Shown here in pieces: positions 12,741 to 24,500 of a stretch of 64,000 nt of DNA. Location of the stretch: positions 4,333,197 to 4,397,196 of the forward strand of contig CM076660.1 of NCBI GenBank assembly GCA_038496675.1. Direction: 5' to 3'. The position numbers and the translations under genes were made by a program. This DNA comes from Rachycentron canadum (taxonomy: Eukaryota; Chordata; Actinopteri; Carangiformes; Rachycentridae). How positions within the stretch are numbered: position 1 is the first letter of the stretch; each line of letters opens with the position of its first letter. The notes below the pieces were generated by a model. That model was not told the origin of the DNA and searched no databases. It saw only the letters and a list, made by a program, of their open reading frames with translations.

Positions 12741-15700
12741 AAACCGCCAACCCTGTGGATGGCCCCCTCTACTTCCTGAGCCACAGCCGCTGCTTGATTG
12801 TTTTTGATTAGGTGTGCCAGTTAGTCAGAACTGTTAATAATATTGACAACTGTTAATGCAATCCATTGACTGGCTTTAATCAAACTTATCTGCTATTATT
12901 ATCATTAGCTGCCGCTGTGTTTCCATCGTATCAGGCCTGTGGGAAACTTGGCCCTTGATAAGTAAATTTAGCAACTGTAAAAGTATTGTTTCCTCGGCTG
13001 ATTCTTTAATTTCATAACTTTCTTCACTAAAGCCTGCCAGCTGCAAGTCTCTGTCTCTGGAGAGAGATGTTGTTGATGTTATTATCACTGTATTGCCAGT
13101 CACTGATTCATCACTGTCAATATTCATTGATTCTGGGCTTGAAATCCAAGTCATTACAAATTGATTCATCCTGTATGGAACTAATGTTTTTATTTAGTAT
13201 TCAGGATGTACCTCAGTCTGTATATAACTATTGATATAACTTAAACCATGATGTATTAGCACATATAAACCTTTAGTTAGTGTTTAGGGTTCAGTCAGCT
13301 TTTTTTAAATGATTGAAAAAATTAAAAATATTGACTTTTTAACAGTAGCATGAACACAGCACAGCTCAAGGTTTGAGGAAGATCCAGTGAGCTCTGATCT
13401 GATGTTCATTTTACAAAGAAAGACTGGGTCTCTATGAACAAGACTATTATGAACAATACTTACATTTCACCTGTATCTGAATTCAATTCATGTTTAATGC
13501 TGACCTTGGTTATTCTTAAAGTACTGATTAATTTACCTAAAGTAAATTGTTACACACCTCAATAAGACAGCTGCACTTAGGAAAAGCACAGAAGTATTTT
13601 CAGAATAAAGCACCTTTAACCTTTGAGGAAAAACACACAAGATTACTTTGATGTAACAAATGTGATCACTCATATACTGGGAGATTTATTTAAGGTTATA
13701 TCTCCATCAAGAAATGCTATTTACTCCTAAAAAGGCATTTCACAGTTTGTCAACTATATAATAACAAAGTGCTTGATATTTCCACTGAAAACTCAGTTTC
13801 ACATCAGCATAAGCCTCATGGAATAAATGAATGTTAATTATATTTAAATATTCAATGCAACACCTGAACCTTCCACTAATGTATATTCACCAAATACCGT
13901 GTGCATATTAATGAAATGCCGGCTCCATCAATCCACCGTGCAAATCCATTCATCTGTGTTTAGCACATCTTCCTTTGCCCTTTTCAAATATTTCAGTAGT
14001 GAGTATCCATTTTTTGTTCCTTTTATTTTAACAAATCAGAATGATGTATGAGAACGCAGTGGGTTGAAATGCTGAGTTATGAAGCAGGGTAGGTGTGATA
14101 CCTGCTCCTTTAGCATTTACTGTAAACAGGAGATGTAAACAAAGCCAGACAGTGGCAGGTTGTGAAAACCACTTGCACAGACAATGGAGAGAAAGACAAC
14201 AGTGACATATTATTGCCTTTTTTTAGTTGATATGGTGAACTTGATAACAAACAGTTGCTTATTTACACATCCAGCAGTTATGGAGGATCATTATCATTCA
14301 TTTAGAGTCACGCTTCTGGCCACCTGCTGAACGCAAGTCTAATATTCCCTCTCTTTTAGCTCTTGTTTTTGGTCTCTACCAACCCCTGAGGGAAACATCT
14401 GGCTCTTTAGCTGCTAAATGCTCCTCTATGTTCACCAGCTAGTCTCTGACTGTGTCTGCCTGTTGTTTTGTGCTGAGCAGGGAGTGTACAGTTGGCTTTT
14501 TAGAGCTTTCTCTCTGAAAACAGCTGCCTGCTGCAACCGAAAATTCTGCTATGACAGCACTGAGAGTGAAGCAAAACATAAAATTGCGGGCCAGGCGGCA
14601 GAACAATGAGCTGAAACGCACTTTAAAGCCCCATAAAGCCGAGGACAGCTACAGATTTGAGTGATAATTCACTGAACATTGGCATCAGACGTACAGTAAA
14701 TCGCCTGATGCGGCATCACTCGATATGAAACTATCTGGCACACATGGGCTGCAATTGAAGATTGAGAGCTTTGGCTATATCTTTAAAACAAGACAAATAA
14801 ATAATCCTTTTACTTAAATCTTAAGAGTCATTCACAGTTTGATGAATGAAGGTTCCAGAGACATGCTGTGTGATTATTCTGCACTGTCTGTTCATTTAAT
14901 TTAGAAATCTATGGATTTCAGTTTTGGCAGCTGCAGATTATATTAGCATCTAAAGTTCCTTCTTAAATGTGTTTTAGAAGAGAATCTTAAGATGTTTGGT
15001 CAAAAGCGTCATCTAGCAAAACTTCCAGCAAATATAAATATTATATTCATGATGCATCACTGCAGTTAATTACTAACATTTAAAAAATGATTATGAGCTG
15101 AGACACAACATCTGGGGCAACCATTCGAAAACTCATAAACACATCTCACAAAAAGAAGAATAAAGCATCTGTGCTCTGGCCAACACAAGCTGCCAACCTC
15201 ATTTACAAGGGGTAAACCTCGCTGCTGCTGCAGGCGTGTCAACACCATGTCAGCAGGCGCTTCAGCTGCCTGATATCCCACTAGGATCGCTCCGATCTAT
15301 TCAACATGCTGTCTTATGCTGACGACCATTAAATACATTTATTCATGCATAGATTTAAAAAATATTTTAGCCATGGTGATGAAATTGCTGCCATTATGTT
15401 TTATGGAGGCGAGGTGTTTTTATTAGATTGTCCTATACATCGTGGAACTTTAAATGCTTATCAGGCCACTTCAGACCTGTAACTGAGGGATTTCATAATG
15501 ACATAAGGACCTGGTTTGGCCTCCTTTCCTTATTTCAATTAAAAAGTAATAAGAAGAGTTGAAAAAAAAAACATGAAAAAAAAAAATCTAATTAAATCAT
15601 CTATGATATTGCACAGGGATTGGATGGTAAATATGATTTCTAATATATGATGCCAACCCACAACCCAATGCGGGGATATCTCTGTATTGCTGTTTTGCTT

Positions 15701-16182
15701 TCATGTTATCATCCACTGCAAATTGTACACACAATAGCTACAGCAGTACGGGATCTTCAAATGCAAAGATATATCATTGACATCCCCTGTGGGAATAGCC
15801 TTTTGTATTCACATAGTGCTCTTCACTAACAGCTTCAAGTTGCAGCCACATCATGTGCAACACTCACAGTCTAGAGAGTGAATACACTGCATAGTAAATA
15901 CCCTTGAAGAGGTGAAAGGTGAATTAGCTTAGCCAAGTCAATCAGATACATTTTAGAAACTCTGAAGAACAACTGGAAACAGATTCTACATATCGTCACC
16001 TTTAAACATGGTTCATAATAAAACACTTTCCACTTCCACACAGTAAAACACCAACACAGTATATAGGAGTACAGATCCCTCCATCCCTCACATATGCACT
16101 GCTGCTTAAATTGCAAACCGCACTGTAAACTCTTCAGTGCCCTGAGTCACGTTGAAGAAAGTAAAAATTATTCAAATTGGAC

Positions 16183-16186
<4 letters not shown>

Positions 16187-16234
<48 letters not shown>
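16187..16234. repeat. (GA)n microsatellite, about 48 bp
   Basis: Pure purine GA array followed by an A-rich run. In the transcript it is CU-rich. Confidence 0.92.
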
Positions 16235-16239
<5 letters not shown>

Positions 16240-17294
16240 AAACAAAAAAACTTTCCAATCTTGATCCCGTCTCAACCATTTTAATAATTAATCTCATCCC
16301 ACTGACAGGTGTGATAGATGACAGCTTCCAATGAAAACAGTTGTGTTCTTTACACCTCGCACCGCTCAACAACCCCTAAGCCCATCTTGCCCTGTCTTCT
16401 GTTTTGATCAAATCTGACCATCCAGAGTAAAAAAAAATGGAAAATGTAAGTCTTTCTGGAAGGAAAGGTTGGATTACCAACCAGGCAACGTAGGCATTTG
16501 CCCTGGGGTCCCAGACCCTCTCGGTTTGTGGTAGATTGATTAGCGTGTTTGTCTTGTCAGCCCGTTTGAAACATTTACGTGATTCATATACCTAAATAAA
16601 ATTTTGTTTGACTTAATTTCCACAAACAGGGGAATAATGGGGGCCCATGGCTCATTTTTGCTCTGCAGACCCCTAATTTGATCATTATGACAAGTGAGTG
16701 AAGTCAGTAAATTTCTCGATGGAGCAAAACTGAGCTTTTTACAAAGCTTGAGACCACACATTCATGAATTTGTTCCCACAAATTATGAAACTACAAAATA
16801 ATGAAAAAAAAGAGATGCAAATTAGGCAAAATGAGAAAATGATGTGTATCATCTTCATTCAAATTAATGAAAACGAGTAGATGAAGTCTATTTTTGCCCC
16901 CACACAAAATCATTTCATGCTGTCGATATAATCAGTCCTGGCCTCAGAGTGGGTTTTATTCCTCTGTGACACCTTCTGGGAAACAGAGTAATTGGTTAGT
17001 TGGTGCAACCATTTCACAACTGCAGTTCTAGCAAGCTGAATTTGTCTTTTCTTTGGGGGGGGGTGTTTATGCTATGCCTCTGGCTCTGTGCTGTGACTGT
17101 GGCATAATTAATGCAACAATAGTAAAATGACCTGACTGTTGGCTGCTGAGTGAATCAAAAGACATATCAGCATTGTGATCAATACATGACTGATACCAGG
17201 GGCAAAGCATACATTTCTAGGCTGGGCAGCCTGAAACAACAACATCTACTGTGCAACAATAAAAGTAGGCATGCGGCAGAAACAGGATACACTT

Positions 17295-17310
17295 AAAAAA
17301 AAAAAAAAAA
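17295..17310. repeat. A16 run (U16 in transcript) after the microexon
   Basis: In the transcript this is a U run 32-47 nt past the weak exon 9 donor, preceded by a CU-rich stretch. Confidence 0.9.
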
Positions 17311-17341
17311 GAGACATAAAGAGGAAAGTAGAGATACCAAC

Positions 17342-17374
17342 CATGAGCTGCAGGTTCAGTGCTGGGCGCAGTGT
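17342..17374 (-). CDS. cadm1: cadm1 exon 9: 33-bp alternatively spliced type of stalk microexon
   Basis: This exon is only 33 bp with phase 1 at both ends, so inclusion or skipping keeps the frame. With the G of exon 8 it reads DTAPSTEPAAH. Mammalian CADM1 has a 33-bp alternative exon reading DTTATTEPAVH, so length, phase and residues all agree. The acceptor is ccttgtgtgctcag. The donor gttggt is weak. A pyrimidine-rich tract of about 140 nt precedes it and a U-rich run follows the donor, which is typical of a regulated cassette exon. In mammals this class of stalk exon changes O-glycosylation and shedding; the same role here is inference. No other exon was found between it and coordinate 1. 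Confidence 0.86.
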
Positions 17375-17515
17375 CTGAGCACACAAGGAGAGGACATGGC
17401 AGTTGTGGAGGGAGGTGTGGAACAGGAGGAAGAGCATGCAAATAAAAGAGAAATGGGGGAAGGAGGCAGGGAGGGAGTGGGGCAGGGGGAGAAAACAAAT
17501 GACACCCATAAGCAA
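17375..17515 (-). promoter_or_regulatory. Long pyrimidine tract upstream of cadm1 microexon
   Basis: In the transcript the last 140 nt or so of intron 8 are strongly C/U-rich (ctccccctgccccactccct..., ctcttcctcctgttcc..., ctccctccacaactgcc...), ending ccttgtgtgctcag. Such extended tracts are typical of PTB-regulated cassette exons. The composition is seen directly; regulation is inferred. Confidence 0.6.
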
Positions 17516-17604
17516 GCATTCAGAAGACCAGAACATGACAAAAGACATAAGGCTTAAGGGAAATCAAAGGGAACCAAAGGCAGTGCAGAGATAAACAAAA
17601 GCTT

Positions 17605-17622
17605 ACACACACGCGCACACAA

Positions 17623-17650
<28 letters not shown>
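17605..17650. repeat. (AC)n microsatellite with ACGCGC interruption
   Basis: An AC array lying about 230 bp upstream of the microexon acceptor. In the transcript it is GU-rich. Confidence 0.9.
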
Positions 17651-17653
<3 letters not shown>

Positions 17654-18148
17654 CACTTTCCACTGCGCACACTGGACGTTCCATTCAGGGGGGAGCGTGG
17701 CTACTGACGGAGATATGGATGAAACTATTATCATGTACTGCTGGCAGCTTTGGTGTGGAGAAAAGACAAACTATCAAGAGGAAATAATTGTGCAGCTGTC
17801 CTAATTTAACAGTGTATGACTTGGAAAACACTTGACTAACTATTTACAGTGGGAATGTTTGTGGCAGCTGGTCAAGTGAAGTGTTGAGATGACTTGTCTG
17901 GGATGTGACATCCACCAAAATGGCTCAATGCCTCTTACCTCTTCAGTTCACGAGTTTTTGAAGACCTACTTTAAATGCAGTTTGCTGTGGTGCTGTAGCT
18001 CCCTTTAGGTTGGTGATAGTGCCACCTAATCCACTGCAAATCCAGCCTGATGAGCAGATGTCTCCACATGAGTGAGCATTTAAGAAAAGTGAACATAGGT
18101 GTTTCAGTGTTTAAAAAAAAAAAAAAAAAGCAAAAAAAAAAAAAGCTT

Positions 18149-18190
18149 CCCCCTTTGGATTACGGCATCAGAAAGGGGGTTTCTGATGCC
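18149..18190. repeat. Inverted repeats forming two alternative hairpins
   Basis: An 11-bp perfect stem ggcatcagaaa (18164-18174) / tttctgatgcc (18180-18190) has a 5-nt loop. It overlaps a second perfect 8-bp stem cccccttt (18149-18156) / aaaggggg (18172-18179). The two cannot form together. In the minus-strand transcript the structure is followed by U-rich runs. Confidence 0.75.
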
Positions 18191-20689
18191 ACTGGATGAT
18201 CTGAAAATTGCTTGGTTTTGAGCATCGTTGAACTCAGTTAAAAACCTTTGTGTCTCCATAAATACATCTGCTACATCTGCCATGCTATGCAGCACCTTTA
18301 AACTCTAAAGCTAACAGAATGTTTGCTGAAATTTGTGGCTGCTATTTACATGTCAATTGCGTATACAGGTACAGCATGTTTACGACATGTGCTGTCACAT
18401 TTTCTTTGCTCCATGACTACATGACAAAGTTGCAAATGTGTTGATCATAGATATTTAAAAATCATTATATATAGAATTCATGCATTTTATAGAGCTTGGG
18501 GCAGACACTTGAAATGACTGAGGACGTGTGCTAAAAACGCTTCCAAGACAGATACCAACCCACCTACAAATGGGATTTGTTTGAATTCATACGTGGCTCT
18601 AAGTGTTTATTATAGCATGTCTGCATTAAAGTGTCAACCTTTGAACACGGTAAAAGCACTGAAATGAATTTGAAATGATTAAAACATAATTTGTTCATGT
18701 CTGGAATGTGGGCAGAAAAAACACACACGAAAAGGAAGTCATGTTAGAGTAGGACAGTGTTACCAGCTGCTGTTTAATTTCAAGAGGCTACATGCGCATT
18801 AGTGTTGCCTGCGCCTTCTTCTGTCTTTGCCTGTAAGCTGTCAAGACATAGACAGATGAATGCCACACCTCAGCTCTACCGCCAGAGGCTCAGGGTACAG
18901 GGAACAGAGTGAGATTGTATCAGGTCCGTCTTCGGGTCTCTGAAGCCACTGGGGATCCATTTCCTCCGCAGGGTCCTTCAACAGTTGAGACATGTCAATG
19001 CTAAATAATGCCACAGGCCAGTCATTAGACAGCTTCTTACTATAACTGATCAACTATACCTCAATAAAGATACTGTTAGAGGCATGTATTTGCTGTATTT
19101 TGCTTGTGCAAAGCAAGATTGGTGGGTTTGCAAGTTCAATTTGGCCTCAACGCCGAGCTCCTTTTAAGTGCGATTGGACTTTTGCTGAGTTCAGTTCGAA
19201 GGATCAATAAAAAGTACGACAGTGAACTGGTCGGGTCCTCGTTACAGGAACCCACAACGAACAAAAGCTCTATATCGGTGTTTAGGTGTCAAGAAATAAA
19301 GATCACGCAGTGACATTTTTACAGATCAGTAAAATGACTTTGCTCTCCACGATAATTGGGATATAAACGAAATGCTTGTAGAATACCAATTCACCTGATC
19401 TGGCTTTAACACAACAAATAGGAAACTGGTTTGACCAGTTATCAATAATGTGTGATATTTACAGTTGTATATTAATTATACAGACATTCATTGAGACAGA
19501 ACAGGGCAATTGACATTTTATATTGGTTTACTGGGGTCTCTTGTGCTTCTACTTCACTGTAGCCATGAGATGAAAGGCCCAGTTTTCTACTTCGAGCTTG
19601 TCAACAGTTGTGTTGGTGATTACACCTGAACACACACATTACACCTGTTATCCTCCCTGTGATATATATTTAGTATAAAACCAAATTAAATACACTGTCT
19701 CTGTTCAAATTCATGACTATTTGTTTTTTTTTAATTGGCTAAATGAGGACCCCGACAGAGGAATGGGGACGGTGCTTGAGCCATGACTGGTGATGCTTCT
19801 TGAGTTGAGACGCAAATGCAAATAAAGACAGGAATGCAAACTGAGAAACGTCTTATATATGAAGATTTAATGGGGAAATGATTGACTGGAGGCTTTTTAT
19901 TTCTATGGAAATTAACATTTTTCAGCAGAAACGTCAGCGACCATATCTATGGTCATCTCAGAAGAGAACGATGACCTATTTTGTTATCTCTCTGCCACTG
20001 CTTGAACGTGGTAATGTAATAGTGCTCATTGGTATAAAAAAGATGAATGAGGCCTCTGTCCCCTGTAAGCCTCAGTCAACAAAAAGGCAGCATGGCCTGC
20101 TAACCCTCATTACACTGTGGGTGGCACATGTGGTGATGTGGGACCATTCAATATGTCTGCTGCTGAGTGATTGCCTGTACATTTTTGAGCAGCCTCCTGC
20201 TCATCCACCATCTCTAACTTCACAGGTCAGGCACATGGGAAGTGTCCTTGCTTGACATTCACAGATATGATGTGGACACAGCTCCATGACTAGTTTCCAC
20301 GCTCCCAATGAGCCCTTTGGAGACTGGCTGTGACATGACATCCAGCTCAACATGCAGAGATAACTGCATGTCAATCATAATTATATTGGCAGAAATGCAT
20401 TAGGTGGAACCCTGCGGTACTGAAAATGCCAACAGACTGCTGGGTGTCCCCGCTGGCTGCTAGATTACTTTTTTGTTGGATCCACTTTTTCTGACCTGCC
20501 TCCTCTACTCTGGCTTTAGTTTGTGATTTCCGATATTTCTGAGAATTTTTCCATCCCCCACAGAGCTCTGTTGATAGAGAAACTGGAATCTTTCTTTTCA
20601 ACAATAGATTTTTCTCTGTAAGAACACATGAAGTTTGGTGAGAAACCAGTCCTCCGACATGAACAACCACATACAGGTTGTGTTTTTTT

Positions 20690-20960
20690 CAACCCTCTGA
20701 TACGACCTGAAATATTGCCCCTACGGCAACGGGCATACTGGACCATGGTTGTCATAGTTACGGTAATAAACATGCAGACTGTACCCACAATGACATGCAA
20801 TGCCTTGGTTGGGTTTAGACACAAAAATAAGATGGTTAGGTGTAAGATATATTGTTACTTTAATATATAAGAGGAACAACCTGGTTAATGTTGATCAATG
20901 GCCATGGTAAAAACAAAAAAAAAAAAAAAAAATGCTGCCACTTTCACATGGGAATCAAAC
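20690..20960 (+). repeat. Probable interspersed repeat (ccttggttgggtttag type)
   Basis: ccttggttgggtttagacac with aagatggttaggtgtaag, then gctgccactttcacatggga, recalls a repeat type seen widely in fish introns. A poly-A run (20908-20931) interrupts it. A possibly related fragment is at 62290-62440. The family name is not known to me. Confidence 0.45.
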
Positions 20961-21264
20961 ACCTCTCTCCTGTGTGGTGTTCCTGTGTTTTGCTGACCCA
21001 TCCATCCACATCAACCTCCTCCTAACATGGACTCTTTCACTCTACATCACCAGGCTTTTCCCAAAATGTAACTTTGGGTCATAATAACCTGCTGCAGAGA
21101 CGACTTGTTTTCTTCTTTTTTACAGGAGGACAGTCTCTATTATTTCTAGGGAGAAGCTCTGTTTTTGAGTCTTGAGGGACAACAGTAACAAACACTGACC
21201 TTTGTCATTCATGCTGTAGCTCATCACCTATTTTCTTTTTGCTATTTTTCCATGAGGTTCTGTA

Positions 21265-21505
21265 TAGACATCTATGGACCATAGCAGGTGAATCCTCAAG
21301 ACTTTTGTGATCCCTCGAGGTTGACATTTTTACTGACATGTCTCCTTCGCATTTGGATTGAATACCATAATGGTTCTTGTGATTCCCTGAAATTTGAATT
21401 TTGTCCTCTTTATGATCAAATACCTGCAAAACCAATGACGATTTCCATCAGCTTCGTTTGTACTTTGTGTTGAGTGCTAATTATCTTAATGTTAACATGC
21501 TAGCA
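21265..21505 (+). repeat. Fish interspersed repeat, family B, copy 2
   Basis: The same order as the downstream part of family B: gaggttgacatttttactga, then aaatacctgcaaaaccaatg, catcagcttcgtttgtactt, and the terminal ttaacatgctagcac. Strongly diverged. Confidence 0.6.
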
Positions 21506-24500
21506 CAGCAATTACATACTGTATGACGGTATGATGTTTCCAGTATTTTGTGTTTTGTATCTCTGAAACTCAGTAAAATAAACTCAAAACCGACACCTTT
21601 TTTTTGGATGGACCAGGAGACGAAACCAGACAGACTTTGCTTTTTCAGATCGTGCATTTATGACTATAAAGTTTGAATATTATAATCCAAAGTCAAAAAC
21701 AGTATTTATATGCACAATTCAGAAGTGATTTGAACACAGTTTAACACACATCTTGCAGTCTAGCAGCTGTAATGTAGTGTAAATATGAGTGTATGTGTAA
21801 ATACTGAATTGAATTGTGTCTTTATCCGGTGGTACTTTTCAAACATTGTGTGCTAGCTGATTACCTCCTGGCCCTGCTTTATGAGCTTCATCTCCTTTTG
21901 GTCATTGTGTAGCGCAGTAATACCTCCAGAAGACAATATTCTTCCACATTAAGAAGATGTGTTGGGCTCCAGACGAGTGTTTTCCATGATGCTGAGTGCA
22001 ATAATATCATTGATGCTCTCTTAGGGCTGTATGTCACATGAGGGCAGTTATTGTGTTGCTATCGACCTTAATCAAATTAGTTATAGCTGGCTGGCTCCAA
22101 TTTTAAAACGGACAAGGAACCAAACAGAGCAAAGTGGGAACAATATCACACATTATCTGGCACAGTGTGTGCATGTGTTAGGCCCATCTAAATCCATTAA
22201 ATTCTTTAAGTCACTCAACTAGACGTTGTTTGTATAATTTAAGATGCTGACAAATTTAATGGATATTTGTTTCTCTTCACTTCCCTGTTTTATTGTCCCG
22301 TCTATAGTGCGAGTTAAATGAACTGCTGGTCAATAGTTTTTATGGGTTTTCATCAATTAAAAGTAATGCTAGCCTGACACCTGATTGTTTTATTTGCACA
22401 AGGTAAATGTTTATTATCCATCCTCTTCTTGCAGAGATTAAGTTGATTTGGCAGCGTGTTGAATCAGGGGATAATTATTCATATTATTTTGATGGGAGAG
22501 AGAGATGATTAAAGATATAATATATGAGGGAGGATGAATGTTGAATGTCTACCAAGGCAGCAGTGATGTTGTGCTTTTGGGGTCAGTTTGTTTTACAAAA
22601 GATCTCCTCTTGGACCTGGCTACCACTAAAAAGATAATAGACAGTTGCCCCTGAGGAAAGCGTACAGCACAAAATGTTGCTTTCTAAAGAAAGTGTGTCT
22701 TCCACACTGATGCAGAAATGGCAACAACAAAAAAAGAATATGGGCAGTAAAAAGAAACAGTGGATACCAAAGAAATGAATATTTAGTTCCTTTAAAAGTG
22801 AACTGTAAACATCTCAGGTGACTGTGGATAGAAATTAATAATATGTCCTAATTACTGGAGATGGTCAGCACAAATTTATTTAGTATTGAAAATAGCAATT
22901 TAGTCATTTCCCCATGTCACTTTCTAAACCCCTGCCAAGCACTTAAGAGCCATGTGTTGAGGCTCTAATAGATTTTTTTAAAAGTGCTCTATTTTGTCTC
23001 CCTAATGGGAAATTGATAAAAAAAAATAAAAAAAAAATAAAAAAAAAGAAAGAAACTCGGTCCCAGTCTGATAGATTCATTTGGCAGTGGGTTTGTGATC
23101 TGTGTGGCACACTGTGGATAAATGAAATCAAATGGTAGAGCGCATTATGGCCATATGAGCCTGCTGCCTTCAATCTATATAGACAGTAATAATGGAATGC
23201 CCCTGATAGTTGAAAGCAAAGAGAGGACATCTGGCAGAAACTGTAAGTGGGTTGTTTCAAATCTGAACATATTGGCACTGAGGACATGAGGTTTGCTTTA
23301 TCAGCTGGAGCCCACATAAGTCCTGTTCATCAGGGACTTAAATAACTTGCCAATACACCGTAGTTATTTTTAGCTACAGAAGAGATTGTCATATATTATA
23401 TTTCTCCTGTATTTTATATTTTCTCAGCATTTTACTTCTATTGAATGTTTTTTTTTAATCTCACTCTGAAATGAACTCTGCAGAAGGTCTAACGTAGACA
23501 GCAGAGCGAGTGTTTTATACGACCATAAGAGACACCTTGTTCTCATGTGATTGAGGTTCCACTGAGGTCATGTAAAGACACATAAGTAACGTTCATTCAC
23601 AAATGAAGACTGTGAGATACAGTTGAAAGCTCCAAAAACCTTGTGACTAGAGTTTGATTGTTTTGTCACAAGCTGTTCTCAAGGTCACGAATGAACTTCC
23701 ATCCTCAAGCATCTTGAAAACTTTTGGTTCAGATCATTTTGGCCATAATTTCTATTGGTTATTACAAATATCCTACTGACTGAAATAATTACTGATATGA
23801 GAGATAGGGGCACACACAGTCAGACTAAACCTCTCTCATTATAAAGGGAAACTCACTGTTTATGTTTATGCCTCATTTGCTGCACTTCCAGTTTTCAAAA
23901 AGTTTGGTGAGTGCATTTTTGTTCACTTTCAGTCTCTTCCTCTGACACGATGAGGAGACAAGAATAAAACATGAACAACAGAAATTTATATGCACAAACT
24001 TCACCTTGCGCTTGGCTGGTTGAGAAACTGACAGATGATAGCAGATGTTATTTTGTAAAATCGGCTTTGCCAAATGCAGACGTTACGACAATGAAACTTT
24101 GGCTGAGCAGCAGCCGCTGTGGACACAAGTGGCAATTAAAGGATAATGGTGCACTGAATTCCCCTTCATTTCCAAAGATTCCCTTGGGTCGTTTGCTTTA
24201 AAGACACCATCATTAGGCAGCCTCACTAGAAGTGTTAAAATATATATGTATATTTTTATTATACCAACATTTTCCACAACAGCATACAGCCATTCCACGA
24301 ATATAAAACATTATATAGAAAACAATCCAAGCAGGACCACTAGCGGGAACAATAAACATGTCTCCTGGTGAGATATGTTGTGTTTACTTTTGTTTTAGTT
24401 TTGCAATAAACCAGCTGAAATATTTATGTAACTAATGCCAGAACAAAAAAGTCAAAAGTCAGTGAGCAAACTCAGTAATGTGAGCCACAACACAGAGCAA

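Larger units (their letters stand above)
1..17341 (-). other. Intron 9 of cadm1 (partial, continues below 1)
   Basis: About 17.3 kb with no supportable gene. I looked on the minus strand for the expected transmembrane exon (HAVIGG-like start, RHKG-like end) and the GLTQLPNS-type alternative exon and recognised neither. Contents are AT-rich unique sequence, simple repeats (listed separately) and two pieces of one fish interspersed repeat (about 4.93-5.0 kb and 6.89-7.11 kb). Open frames in it are short, of chance type or low complexity. Confidence 0.75.

Noticed and set aside
19878..20255. 125-codon plus-strand open frame
   Set aside because: No domain or signal was recognised, and the mixed composition is what chance open frames in AT-rich introns give.
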